64,000 nt of DNA, taken from Ampullaceana balthica (Eukaryota; Mollusca; Gastropoda; Lymnaeidae). The first letter of the stretch is position 1; every line of letters begins with the position of its first letter. The DNA lies in NCBI GenBank assembly GCA_944989445.1, contig CALYLW010001373.1, positions 81,039 through 145,038 on the forward strand, read 5' to 3'. The notes below the pieces were generated by a model, which worked only from the letters and a program-made list of their open reading frames with translations, did not search any database and was not told the origin of the DNA. A program made the translations under genes and the position numbers. Positions 22,404-32,288 of this stretch are shown piece after piece.

Positions 22404-23852
22404 CGCAGCGATTGCAATAACTATCGTGGTATCTCCTTACTGAGTATTGTGGGAAAGGCTTTTGCCAGAGTGATCCTTGCACGCCTGCAAATTCTGGCGC
22501 AAAATGTCTACCCAGAATCACAATGCGGTTTTCGGGCTGGCCGGTCAACAATGGACATGATCTTCTCACTCCGTCAGCTACAAGAGAAATGTCGGGAGCA
22601 ACAGAAAGCCCTCTTTGTTGCCTTCATAGATCTAACAAAGGCATTTGACCTGGTCAGCCGCGAGGGTCTGCTACGTATATTGGAAAAAATAGGATGCCCG
22701 CCGCGGCTTCTCTCCATCATCGAGTCCTTCCACACCAATATGCACAGCACAGTGCTCTTCGATGGTGCCACCTCAGAACCCTTCCCAGTCTGTAGCGGAG
22801 TCAAACAGGGTTGTGTACTGGCTCCAACACTCTTCGGTATCTTTTTCTCGATGCTACTGCGTCATGCATTCGAGGACTGTTTCGAGGGTGTAAACATCCA
22901 TACCAGGGCGGATGGAAATCTGTACAACATCAGCCGTCTCCGTGCAAAGAGAAAAGTGGAAAATGTTTTAATTAGAGAGCTGCTCTTCGCGGATGACGCA
23001 GCCCTTACCTCACATTCAGAGATAGGTCTCCAACTTTTGGTCGACAAGTTCTCAGAGGCATGCAAAGATTTTGGTCTAACGATAAGCCTCAAAAAGACCA
23101 ACATTATGAGACAAGGAACTGACTGCTTCCCAGCAATCTCCATTGAGGGAAACACCTTGGATGTCGTCGATGATTTTACCTACCTTGGCAGTAACATCAC
23201 AAGCACACTCTCCCTGGAAAAGGAAATTGAAACCAGAATCGGCAAGGCTTCATCATTAATGGCTAGGCTGAATAAAAGAGTGTGGAACAATGCACAGCTC
23301 ACTGCTAGGACAAAAATCACTGTGTACCAGGCCTGCGTGCTCAGCACACTCCTCTATGGCAGCGAGTGCTGGACGACCTATGCCAAACAAACAAAGCAAC
23401 TCAACAGCTTCCACTTACGATGCTTGCGCAGGATTCTGCACATCAAGTGGCAGGACAAGATAACGAATGTCGAGGTACTCAGAAGGAGTCATATGCTGAG
23501 CATGCACTCAATCCTGAGTGAGAGGCGCCTGCGGTGGCTGGGACATGTCCGCAGGATGAACTCGGAGCGCATTCCAAGAGCCCTGCTTTACGGTGAGCTG
23601 GCAACTGGTATGCGGAAGAGAGGACGCCCCTGCTTGCGCTTCAAGGATGTCTGCAAGAAAGACATGAGTCTGGCGCAGATAGACCATAAAACGTGGGAAA
23701 CCATTGCTGAGGAACGCACCTCCTGGCGGGCTAAAGTACGCGAGGGCATCCAAGTCGCGGAAGCTTCCCTTACAGTCAAGAGCGAGGAGAAAAGGGCCAG
23801 GAGAAAGGGGAAGGGGGGCAGAGGAGCAGGAGGAAACGCCATCATCCCATGA
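22404..23852 (+). CDS. LINE-A reverse transcriptase ORF (partial, unbroken)
   Basis: One open frame runs from the 5' truncation point to the stop; no ATG start belongs to it, because the true start lies in the missing 5' part. RT motifs in order: NNYRGISLLSIVGKAFARV, QCGFRAGRSTMDMIFSLRQL, FIDLTKAFDLVSREGL, GVKQGCVLAPTLFGIFF and the catalytic LLFADDAALTSHSE. After these come TYLGSNI, LLYGSECW and the C-terminal LRCLRRILHIKWQDK, RRLRWLGHVRRM and GRPCLRFKDVCKKDM. The intact FADD and absence of stops mean this copy is young. It is a jockey/RTE-group non-LTR element; the clade would need a tree. Confidence 0.92.
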   Translation, partial: RSDCNNYRGISLLSIVGKAFARVILARLQILAQNVYPESQCGFRAGRSTMDMIFSLRQLQEKCREQQKALFVAFIDLTKAFDLVSREGLLRILEKIGCPPRLLSIIESFHTNMHSTVLFDGATSEPFPVCSGVKQGCVLAPTLFGIFFSMLLRHAFEDCFEGVNIHTRADGNLYNISRLRAKRKVENVLIRELLFADDAALTSHSEIGLQLLVDKFSEACKDFGLTISLKKTNIMRQGTDCFPAISIEGNTLDVVDDFTYLGSNITSTLSLEKEIETRIGKASSLMARLNKRVWNNAQLTARTKITVYQACVLSTLLYGSECWTTYAKQTKQLNSFHLRCLRRILHIKWQDKITNVEVLRRSHMLSMHSILSERRLRWLGHVRRMNSERIPRALLYGELATGMRKRGRPCLRFKDVCKKDMSLAQIDHKTWETIAEERTSWRAKVREGIQVAEASLTVKSEEKRARRKGKGGRGAGGNAIIP

Positions 23853-23875
23853 GGATGGACGGATGCCATAGATAG
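22404..23875 (+). mobile_element. LINE-A retrotransposon, 5'-truncated
   Basis: The insertion is flanked by an 11-bp target duplication ATTATTCTGAT (22393-22403 and 23876-23886). The 3' end is GGATGGACGGATGCCATAGATAG, a short tail without poly(A). Only the reverse transcriptase and C-terminal parts are present. The same LINE family recurs at 11176-11266, 39060-40045 and 47965-48998, with a more diverged relative at 35692-37570. Confidence 0.92.
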
Positions 23876-24069
23876 ATTATTCTGATGTTTATTGAAGTCA
23901 ATTAAAAATTACATGTTCTGTACTAGTGCATTTAATTTGCTAAATTTCCAAAATAGCTTTGAGATGGTTGGGGGCCCAAAAGTCCATAGTGCTTAGGGGC
24001 CCTGGGTCTCTTAAGTCCGGGCCTGGCTATATTAGCAAATTAACAAATCCATGCCAATTCGATCACAAT

Positions 24070-24180
24070 ACTTTTCGACCCCAGGACGTTTCGACCCCAG
24101 GACGTTTCGACCCCAGGACGTTTCGACCCTAGGACGTTTCGACCCCAGGACGTTTCGACCCCAGGACGTTTCGACCCTTT
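24070..24180. repeat. 16-bp tandem repeat
   Basis: About 6.5 direct copies of CGACCCCAGGACGTTT with one C-to-T change. A single related motif (GGGGTCGAAATGGCCGAC) recurs at about 24628. The stretch between, 24180-24750, is AT-rich with no recognisable gene. Confidence 0.9.
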
Positions 24181-24754
24181 TGTTTCTACACTTTAAAATT
24201 GTTTGATTTATTTGGTATTCTTATTTTATAAATGTTTTATTTCAAATATTTATCTTTGGTATAATAACTTTTAACATTTAATTTATGATAGGACGATTGA
24301 AAAAAGTTTATACACTGACAACCTGTTAATATTCAATGCGAATTCATGATTGTGGTATGTGCGCCATTTACTGATGTAGAAATCCTTCCAATCCTTTCCA
24401 ACTCCACCCCGATCTCGATCAGATGTAATCGGACAATAAAAATTTCATGTGATCAGATATAAGGGTACCTATATTCCTGGTGCCACCCAGTCCCATTATT
24501 TACCTTTACCATTATTCTCGCCAGCACACTGGGTATGCATTACAGCATAGCTTAAAGGTCATTTTTTAAAATTGTTATATTTGTTTTATTTATTCTACAT
24601 TTGAACCATCCATGGGGCGAACCGTCCGGGGTCGAAATGGCCGACCACCAAATGAACACAATTTACTGGGCTTTCTTCCCCTAACGGGGAACAGTGTGTA
24701 TGTTCATCCATAGCTACTTCTGGGGAGACTAATATGTTGGTGCACATCACGAAA

Positions 24755-25287
24755 ATGCGGAAACATTTGATATGAAAATCAGATTATCTGATACTTTGAA
24801 TTCGTTGTTACAAGGAAAAGACAATTATTGCGAGATCCTCACCACACAGAAATAGAGGACGTTAAACAGGCTAAATCAAAGGAGAAAAATGAAAGTGTAA
24901 ACTATCGTCGTCTAAAAAAATATGATGTTCTTGAAGTTGGCGGTAAAGAAAGACTTATTGTGCTAGTAAAAGAATACAATAGCTTTATTTTGTATTATCT
25001 GCATTCAGAAGAACTGTGCGACATACTGCACGATACTCACTTGAAAATTGGACATGGAGGTCGCACACAGATGGTAAAGGAGCTACAAACTAACTACAAA
25101 AATGTCACCAAAGAAGTCATTACATTCTATCGTCGCTTATGCACGCCATGGCATATCAAATTGTCTAATTCTAAGAGAGGTCTCGCATCTAAACTTTTGT
25201 TATTTAAAGACTTTAACTCAAGATGCCATGTGGATCTGATAGACATGCAAAGTAGTCCTGACGGCGAGTACAGGTTTATACTCAACT
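24755..25287 (+). pseudogene. KRBA2/SCAND3-like integrase fragment
   Basis: The main open frame, 24829-25287, contains YRRLKKYDVLEVGGKERLIV, then HDTHLKIGHGGRTQMVKEL and FYRRLCTPWHIKL. This is an H2C2-type integrase zinc finger in which the second Cys of the CxxC pair appears as Trp-His. It continues NSRCHVDLIDMQSSPDGEYR, the start of a DDE/retroviral-type integrase core with its first Asp. The frame stops at FILN just where a dispersed repeat begins, so most of the catalytic core is lost. Upstream, in another frame, NAETFDMKIRLSDTLNSLL extends the homology to about 24755. Such genes are derived from transposons. Confidence 0.7.
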
Positions 25288-25289
25288 AG

Positions 25290-25455
25290 ATACGACCCGC
25301 GGCGTAGCATACGTCGCAGATTTGCTGATCATAGATAGTGCAAGGAACGGGGGGGGGTGAGAGTACGGACAAAAACAGCAGCACGAAGTGATGAAAAAAT
25401 AGCGAGTAAATGTGGAGACATGCGCACTGAGGTTGTTGTTGCCCGCCTCCCCCTT
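25290..25455 (+). repeat. Palindrome-headed dispersed repeat, copy
   Basis: GACCCGCGGCGTAGCATACG starts a block with the same order as 12415-12600. It is cut at about 25455 (after CCCGCCTCCCCCTTTATTAC) by the 3' end of the RTE-like LINE. Confidence 0.65.
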
Positions 25456-27440
25456 TATTACTATCACCATCATCATCATCAGTGGCGCTACAGCCCATGT
25501 AGGGCCCTAGCCTGCTCCACCATATCATTCCATTCAGATCGATCGATGGCTTTCCTTCTCCATGCCCGAACCCCTAGCTGTTGTAGGTCCGTTTCCACAT
25601 CATTGATCCATCTCAGTCTAGGGCGACCAGTGAGTCGTCTGCCCCCTGGTTTCTGCCTGTATATAATTCTTGGTGTTCTACACTCTGGCATCCTTTCAAC
25701 ATGTCCTGCCCATCGTAGTCTTTCCTTTTTAATACTTGTGACGATGGGAGGGTCTTTGTACAGATGGTATAGCTCTTGGTTTGTTCGAATTCTCCAGATG
25801 TCATTTTCTATCACAGGGCCGTATATTTTCCGGAGGATTTTCCTCTCCCAAATGTTGAGTAGGTTCTCTGCCTTTTCGGTCAGGGTCCAAAGTTCGTTTA
25901 TAGTTGCCCAATAGATACTTCTATGCAGCAACTCTCTCAAATTTGTGTTTGTTTATATTGATATTATCATCAGTATGGGTGTTTCGTGACATAATCATAT
26001 ATTTTGTTTTCCGTTCGTTTATAACAAGACCAGCTTCGTCAGAGGCATTTTCAAGTTCCTTGAAAGCTGTAACTATGTCATTACGGTTTCTACCCGGCAG
26101 CGCTATATCGTCTGCGTATGCCAAGTACTGTAGTGGTTCAAGGTTCCAGATGGTCTTTGGTCTGTTATGCCAGTCTGGAAGTAGTTAGTTATGTATCCGC
26201 TGGAACTGACATGTATATTTCTAATGATTTACTCTAGTGTGATGTTGAATAACATACATGAAAGTGAGTCTCCTTGTCTGTGACCGCGGTCAACTGTGAA
26301 CTCCTTTGAGTAATCTCCCTGTACCTTGACTCTACTTTTGGAGCTGGCCATGTTCATATATATGAGCAGAGTTAATTTGTGTGGGACTCCAAGTTCCTGT
26401 AGTGTGTTGTAAAGGTGCATCATATGCAGTTTTGTAGTCGATATATAGTTGATGTATGTCGATGTTATATTCATACCATTTCTCCAGTAAAAATATGAAC
26501 TGTCGTTGATCTATTTTGTCGGAAACCACATTGATAGCCCCCTAGTATCAATTCATTATACCCTTCACGTTTTTTTGCTATGAGTTTTGTGAAGACTTTG
26601 TACATTACATTAAGAAGTGATATTGCCCTTTATTGCTCTATAGTTTGGGCAGGTTAACTTAGTTCCTTTTTAGTCAATATCAGCGCAGTGTACCATTCGG
26701 TTGGCATTTCTTCCTCCTGCCAGATTCTGATATAAGTTCGTGTATTTGCTTATGTAGTTCATCAGCACCTCGTTTTATCAATTCTGCAGAGATATCTATT
26801 TCTGGAGATTTGTTGTTTTTCATGGTACTTCTTTTATTTCATTTAATGTTGGTTGGTTTACCAGAGGGTCAGGTCCTCCTTGTGGTGGAATGTAATCCTC
26901 ATTGGTAATTCCATCTGGTCCATTTAGTAATTCTTCAAAGTGCTGTGCCCATGTCTCTAATGATCTACTGCTCTCTGTGATCAATTCTCCCTTTGTATTA
27001 TCACACATGTGGGAACTTGCTTGAAAGCCATTCTTTTTCCTGCTTTATCTTCAGGTGCATTTACCTCACATCTCTTTCTTTTGCAAAGTCTTCTATCTCT
27101 ACAATTTTTATTTTTCCCAGACTCGTTTTTTCTTTCTGCAAATTTTGCTGGCCATCCTTCTTGCTTCATTTGCGTGTTCTTCTTGTCTCCTTTTGCAGCA
27201 TCGTTAGTCGAGCTTTGTTCCTTTGTTCTATGAGTTCTTTGCATTTTGTGTTATACCACTCTGTTCTTTTCAGAATCGATTGAAATCCAATTGTTTCTTC
27301 TGTTTTACTTTTAACTATCTGCTTCATCTGGTCCCACTGCTGGTTGCTTCTCTTTTGTATAATTCTAGTTGAGTTTCGATCATCTGTCGATATTCCTAGG
27401 TTATTTTTGGGTGCCTACACAATTTTGTCACTGCCTTTTA
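25455..27440 (-). mobile_element. LINE-B (RTE-like), broken copy
   Basis: Minus-strand fragments in order are IETQLELYK near 27400, ETWAQHFEELLNGPDG (26950), QFIFLLEKWYEYNIDIHQLY (26510), YNTLQELGVPHKLTLLI then VDRGHRQGDSLSCMLFNITL (26420-26235), and MAYADDIALPGRNRNDIV (26124). The C-terminal LLNIWERKILRKIYGPV, ERLRWAGHVERMPECRTPR and GRPRLRWINDVETDL follow (25860-25580). The catalytic YADD is retained, but the RT region is spread over several frames. The 3' end has a GCGCCACTGATGATGATG tail, a short (TGA)n repeat as commonly seen in RTE-type LINEs. Annotators often label such pieces craniofacial development protein 2-like. Confidence 0.82.
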
Positions 27441-27514
27441 TCATTGGTAATTAACAATCAATCTTAAGTATTAAATTGTTTTAGTCAACCTTCAATCTGC
27501 TTATGACTTCTTTC

Positions 27515-27605
27515 TTCGGGCTTTGGCTTCGGTCGACCAATTTACAGCAACATTGGCGACTTCGCGAATTGGCCGGCCATTTCGTGAAGTGGCCCTTTTC
27601 GGGCT
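27515..27605. repeat. GGCTTTGGC repeat, second copy
   Basis: CGGGCTTTGGC occurs twice (27518 and 27589) around GAATTGGCCGGCCATTTCG. It is related to 20565-20640. The sequence 27610-28190 is AT-rich intron in which I see no gene. Confidence 0.4.
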
Positions 27606-28189
27606 TTGGCCGTAACATATATAACTTGTAACTAACAAGTGTATCAAATCATCTATCGAATGCTTCTGGAATATTTATAGCCGATTTCTTTTCGCTACCC
27701 ATCTAGATTATGAAGTGTAGATCAAACAAAATAAGAAAGTACACAATCCGCAATGTGAACACAGAAAAGCCGCATGCTGCTCGCCAGCCATGGTTTAGCC
27801 ACCATTGCAAATGGTCATCTCGGGCTTAAAAGTGTCATATAGCTATAATTATAGTCTTTAACATTATGACTAGTTTTTAAGATGTTATTCGGATTATTTT
27901 CTTTTCAACAAACTTCATCCTACGTCAACTATTTTATTATTAGAGTCAAATTTCAGTTGACTACACCCTAAGACAATTTTATTTAAAAACTTCTACTTCT
28001 AGTCTCTCTTTCTAAATTCTCATTATACTAACTTCTCATGACCATGCTTTGAAGTCTCTGCCAATTTTCTTTTTACCACGTTTTATTAACTTGCTTTCGT
28101 TCCTGTTTGTCCACAATTTTTCAAATCTGCCAACGTAAAATTAAACCACTTCTGATAGTTCTAGAGATCTCAAAATTTTACCACAGATA

Positions 28190-28290
28190 GATCTTGGATG
28201 ACATAACATGATATCGAAATTTCAGATCGATCGAATGTACCGTAATTAAATTAATGCATTTCTTTGTTTATCTTCATATAAGCATCTGTA
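28190..28290. repeat. Partial copy of dispersed repeat R1
   Basis: ATATCGAAATTTCAGATCGATCG and TGTACCGTAATTAAATTA match the centre of the R1 copies at 5110-5609 and 30851-31346. The flanking parts are lost. Confidence 0.5.
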
Positions 28291-28409
28291 CCCGCCTGCC
28301 CTAGTTCAATTTTACGTGTCGAGTTCACCCCGTGACCGCATAGCTATGTTATTAAACGTTGGGCGGGCGCTGATGAGGTGTTTGGTAAAATAAATACAGA
28401 TAAAAAAAA

Positions 28410-28795
28410 AGATTTTTAAAAACCACGTTTTTATTAGTGGACTAAAAAGAATAAAATAAATAAAGGTAAAAAAGGATTTTTAAATACCACTTGTTATAAG
28501 TGGACTAAAAAGAAGAAAATAATTTAAAACTTATAAGTTCAAGTACTTTGATTTAATATGACTAAAAACGTGGGGCGGGTGTTTGGTATAAAAATTAAAG
28601 ATTTCTAATTTAGAAGGCAAAAGAGAGATCTATAAGTGAGAGAATGAGTGAACCGCATATGTTAAACCTCATAGGCGCCCGTCCCACATTTTTAGTCATA
28701 TTAAATCAAAGTACTTGAACTTATAAGTTTTAAATTATTTTCTTCTTTTTAGTCCACTTATAAAAACGTGGTTTTTAAATCTCCTTTTTTACCGT
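28410..28795. repeat. Long near-perfect inverted repeat (foldback)
   Basis: The arm at about 28494-28578 (TTATAAGTGGACTAAAAAGA ... GACTAAAAACGTGGG) is the reverse complement of about 28679-28763 over roughly 84 bp with very few mismatches. About 100 bp of spacer lies between. The right arm also matches 28410-28445 (AACCACGTTTTTATTAGTGG), because the left arm contains an internal tandem duplication (28437-28500). A transcript through it would form a long hairpin. It is probably a foldback/MITE element; no target duplication was resolved. Confidence 0.85.
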
Positions 28796-29136
28796 TATTT
28801 ATTTTTATGATCTGTAGCAGTGATATCTTGAAATAACTTGTGTTCTATAGCACATGAAACTGTGTAGCATTTGTGTTAACAATGCCGATAAGTTAAATAT
28901 TATCTCGAATTCTCTATTCTAAGTAATGAAGAGATATTTAAACTGAATTATTATTTTTTTTAATCATAAAAAAATTGGTTATCCAGTATAAACTGTAATG
29001 CAAAATCATTTTTATATTACCGGCGCTCCTTCCTTTTCAATTTATTTTGGGAGATTTTTTAAAAGTGTAATTGTTTTAAAATAATTTTGCCGATTATGTA
29101 AAAATTATTTCATTTATATTTTTGGATATTCTGAAG

Positions 29137-29228
29137 GAAAAGGATGTGCACAGAACGGTAGGAATAAACACAGGCCATGTTGGTACATCAGATTTGAACT
29201 TGGAGGATGCGGACATTTTGTTATAGTT
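29137..29228 (+). CDS. Patatin-like phospholipase, exon with in-frame TAG
   Basis: The acceptor GATATTCTGAAG precedes 29137 and a strong donor GTAAGT begins at 29229. In phase 0 it encodes EKDVHRTVGINTGHVGTSD and LNLEDADILL, the HRTVGINTG(H/Y)(V/I)GTSD motif of animal patatin-like proteins. TAG at 29224-29226 then interrupts just before the splice. A weak alternative donor at 29220 would skip the stop and still join in frame to the 34342 acceptor, but it would shorten the protein. The segment is either a nonsense-mutated exon, an alternative splice or a sequence error. Confidence 0.72.
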
Positions 29229-30063
29229 GTAAGTGCTTTAAAACATATTTGCACAAATGAAGTTTTTAAAATTGCTAAAAACGATATTATTCTTTTTTAC
29301 GTTTTACTTGTAGGCATTTACATTCCAACTTTATTTATCCATATTTTTGCTTGTTGGTGTGTCAGTTCTATTTGCCCTTAATTTTAATTAAACATTATCA
29401 CCCGATTTACTAATAACTACTAAATATTTGCCCATCCCACCAAGAGAAATTCTTCTAAAATTGAAGTTGATGATTTGTTTTCAGAATGTGCCCCGGGAGC
29501 ATACGTTCTGAGGGCTTAAATTTGAGGAAAAACTATGACATTTTTTTTAAAAATTAACATTTGGACGCCCCTCTTACCTCTAACCTTTTTTAGTACCGTA
29601 ATTTTGTTAGGTAAATATTGTACAAACCAGCCTCCTCCACACACACACACACACAATAGAAGCAGTGGCGGATTTAGCTATAGGGTAGGGGGGCGGCTTG
29701 CCCCCCCCCGCGCCCCTGTTGGGTCTAAAATGGCGCCCCCTAAAGAATCCCTCGATGAACACTAAAAAGGTGTCACAAGAGCAGAAAAAAATATTGCTAA
29801 ACACGAAACTCCTAATCAACACCAAACTGCCTGCTAAATATCGTATTTCAAATGACGAAACTGTAATATCTGGTTTAAATCAATCACTCGCATCTGAAAT
29901 ATCGGTGACAACTGATAATGAAGTTAAGTCTGCACAATTCTTTTCTTTAATTATTGATTCAACCATTGATATATCTAGAATTGATCAGATGTCAGTTTCT
30001 TTACGTTAATTTTTTTAAAATCAGGACATGTTGTGGAAATATTTATAGGCTTTTATACTTTGG

Positions 30064-30205
30064 TAAACAGCGGCTGTATAGCGAATAGTGCGCTCGCCTC
30101 ACAAGCTGAGGGGCGTGGGATCTAGCCCACGTAAAGCCACATTAAAAATAGAGTGACTAACGCTAAAAAAGTCCTCTGCTGACCTGGAAGGGAGATGGGG
30201 CGCCC
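30064..30205 (+). mobile_element. tRNA-derived SINE
   Basis: A tRNA-like head reads GCTGTATAGCGAATAGTGCG (A-box), an anticodon loop CCTCACAAG, and CGTGGGATCTAGCCCAC (B-box and T-arm). It is followed by a body ending CTGACCTGGAAGGGAGATGG. It interrupts the hAT transposase reading between VNS and AEK, so it inserted after hAT transposon 4 was in place. Confidence 0.6.
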
Positions 30206-30490
30206 ACCAAGGTCTACCGCATTTGCTGAGAAGATTTTAACCGAACTAAAAAAGCGAAAAATTGATATCACACTCTGTCGAGGACAGGCATACTCTGGAA
30301 CTAAGAGTGGCCTTCAAACTCAGATAAATAAACTTGCACCCAATTGTTGTGCCCATGTTTTGAATTTGGTTACTATTGAGGCAATGTCTGTAAACAGTGA
30401 TGTACAGTTGTTTTTTGGCGCAGATATAAATAATGTTGTATGCATTCCTTACGTCTAGTTTACCACGTCTACATACTCTTAAAGAACACA

Positions 30491-32288
30491 TGGTACACTG
30501 TGGATTACAGAAAGTACCATCGAGTTTGCACTCATCCAGGCTGGGCGAACCACCAAAGCCCCAGTACCTGAAATTTTTCAATATACAGGTCCGGCAACTT
30601 GGACTTTCTCGACTGACATGTTCTCTATCCATCAAGGAATACATATGTCAGCTGCGGGGTGGTAGACTTCTGCAACGATGTGCCAGTGGGTCTCTTCGAA
30701 CGGACCCCTTCTACCTTCTACCTATTTCGTATCTGACGGAAATTCCAGCATCTTTGGCTTTTCCAACTCCTCCAGTTTCTATCAAGCCGTTGCAACAAAC
30801 AGGTCGTCCTTGTCCATCGGGGCCCCGAAATCCAACCCCACTCGCTTTTTAAATCCTTTATATTAACTCGTGGTGTCTGCGGCCGCCCGCCCGACCGCCC
30901 GCCCTTGTCGCCAAAACTTTTGATCGATTTTTAACCCACTTGCTCGTAAGCCAGCGAGTTGAAATTTTGCAGACAGTTTGGTACCGATAATAAAAACAAT
31001 GTATCAAAATTTCAGATCGATTGCATGTACCGTAATTAAATTATTGATTTTTTAGATTATTTTATTTATTCCTATGTATCATGCTATTTTTTGAGATAGA
31101 GCATCGTGGTGCGTATTATATTGAACAACCTTTCTGTCGCGCAATAAGGTGCGTATTTTATTGACAACACTTTTTATAAACATATTCCTGATCGGTGCGC
31201 ATTATATTAAACACGTTTTACGACACAACTGCAATTTTGTATTTTTTGGATGGTCTTGCGCTGCGTGTTATAATGAACATTATTTTAGTTACGTCTCATA
31301 CGTAAAGGATTTATAGTCAAAAACTTGGTTTTTTTACGGGTTGTTTTTATTACCCAATCACAGTGCCGTGGCGGACCTCCACGCACCCTTCAAACGGCCA
31401 CGATCAAACGGCCGTAGGACCCCTGCCCCATCATTCCCCCACATGTGGGGCAGGCTCCACTCCATCGATATCCGGACCCCTAGAGGAATGACTGGACGCA
31501 ACAAGCCGCCCTCATACCTCCCTCAGCATTCGCACCGGGCACCAGAGGGTCCTTTACGGACCAACGCATGACGAAACACAAGACGAAGCCACCTACTCCG
31601 AAGACGACACCAGATCGCACCATGTGCCAGTCTCTTGACACCTTGAGTCCCCCCAATGGGGAGGCGGAGGCCGCACAGCTCGGCCAACGAACCCCCGGGT
31701 GGCGTCGCAGCGGACACACAGTCTACCAAAAACGGACCTTGACTGTGTTCCGTGATCATCCCATACTACACCACTCGACCAACCGCCGAGCTACCCCGAT
31801 GGGCTGGCTCAATGGTATAGAACGCTTACAACGCCGGATTCGCCCTACCGGCCATTGCCCATTTCTTGCACCCACTCCTTATTTTTCCGCATAAAGGACT
31901 TATTCGGAGGTACCCCACCGCTAAGTCACGGTGGGGCGTACCGCAATCTGAGTTCCTGTGGAGGCGTGGTGTTCGATTTCGGCTATCGTCGGCTCGTAAG
32001 GCACCACGACCCGCGCACATACGTAACGAGATGTGCTAACGGGCCGGTCTCGACGATCAGCTAAGACGCAGCTGCTGTCAGCTCCAACCGAGGTGTCGAA
32101 TTCCCGTCTTGCACTCGGGGACCCAAGACCTCAGTGGAGAATGGATTCCGTGGGCTGTACCCACGAACCACCCGCATCCCAACAACCGCTGCAACACACG
32201 GCTGCCGGTTTGCAGATGTCACTATTGGCCTGGCCTCTAGAGACGTTCGAGCGGCATGTAGTGCTCCACGCTGCTGGCACCAGACTTG
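30491..32288. mobile_element. GC-rich insertion of unknown type
   Basis: A 1.8-kb segment inserted in the hAT transposase with a perfect 12-bp duplication CTTAAAGAACAC on both sides (ends at 30490; restarts at 32289). It is much more GC-rich than its surroundings apart from the R1 copy (30851-31346) inside it. There are no obvious inverted termini, no LTRs and no poly(A). Some frames look protein-like for 60-120 codons (for example 30678-30850 and 31855-32064, plus strand), but I match none to a family. It could be a truncated retroelement, a captured gene or an old viral insertion; these cannot be told apart by eye. Confidence 0.55.
30851..31346. repeat. Dispersed repeat family R1, copy 2
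   Basis: This closely matches 5110-5609, including the AAATCCTTTA start, CTCGTAAGCCAGCGAG, the repeated GTGCGTATT motifs and AAAGGATTTATAG near the end. The match extends beyond that to TTTTTTTACGGGTTGTTTTT. The front has a GC-rich CCGCCCGCCC variant not seen in copy 1. Confidence 0.75.

Larger units (their letters stand above)
20941..24025 (+). mobile_element. hAT-related transposon 3
   Basis: The left end is CCAAGGCCGGATTTCTGCC and the right end is CTTAAGTCCGGGCCTG, flanked by a 7-bp duplication GCTATAT (20934-20940 and 24026-24032). Subterminal GGGGCCC blocks occur on both sides. It holds the front half of a TTF-type hAT transposase (21540-22392) and a LINE insertion (22404-23875). The termini belong to the same family as those of the nested element at 17034-19395. 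Confidence 0.82.

Noticed and set aside
28355..28400. Possible hammerhead ribozyme core (CTGATGAG at about 28367)
   Set aside because: The required GAAA core strand and flanking helices are not present at a suitable distance.
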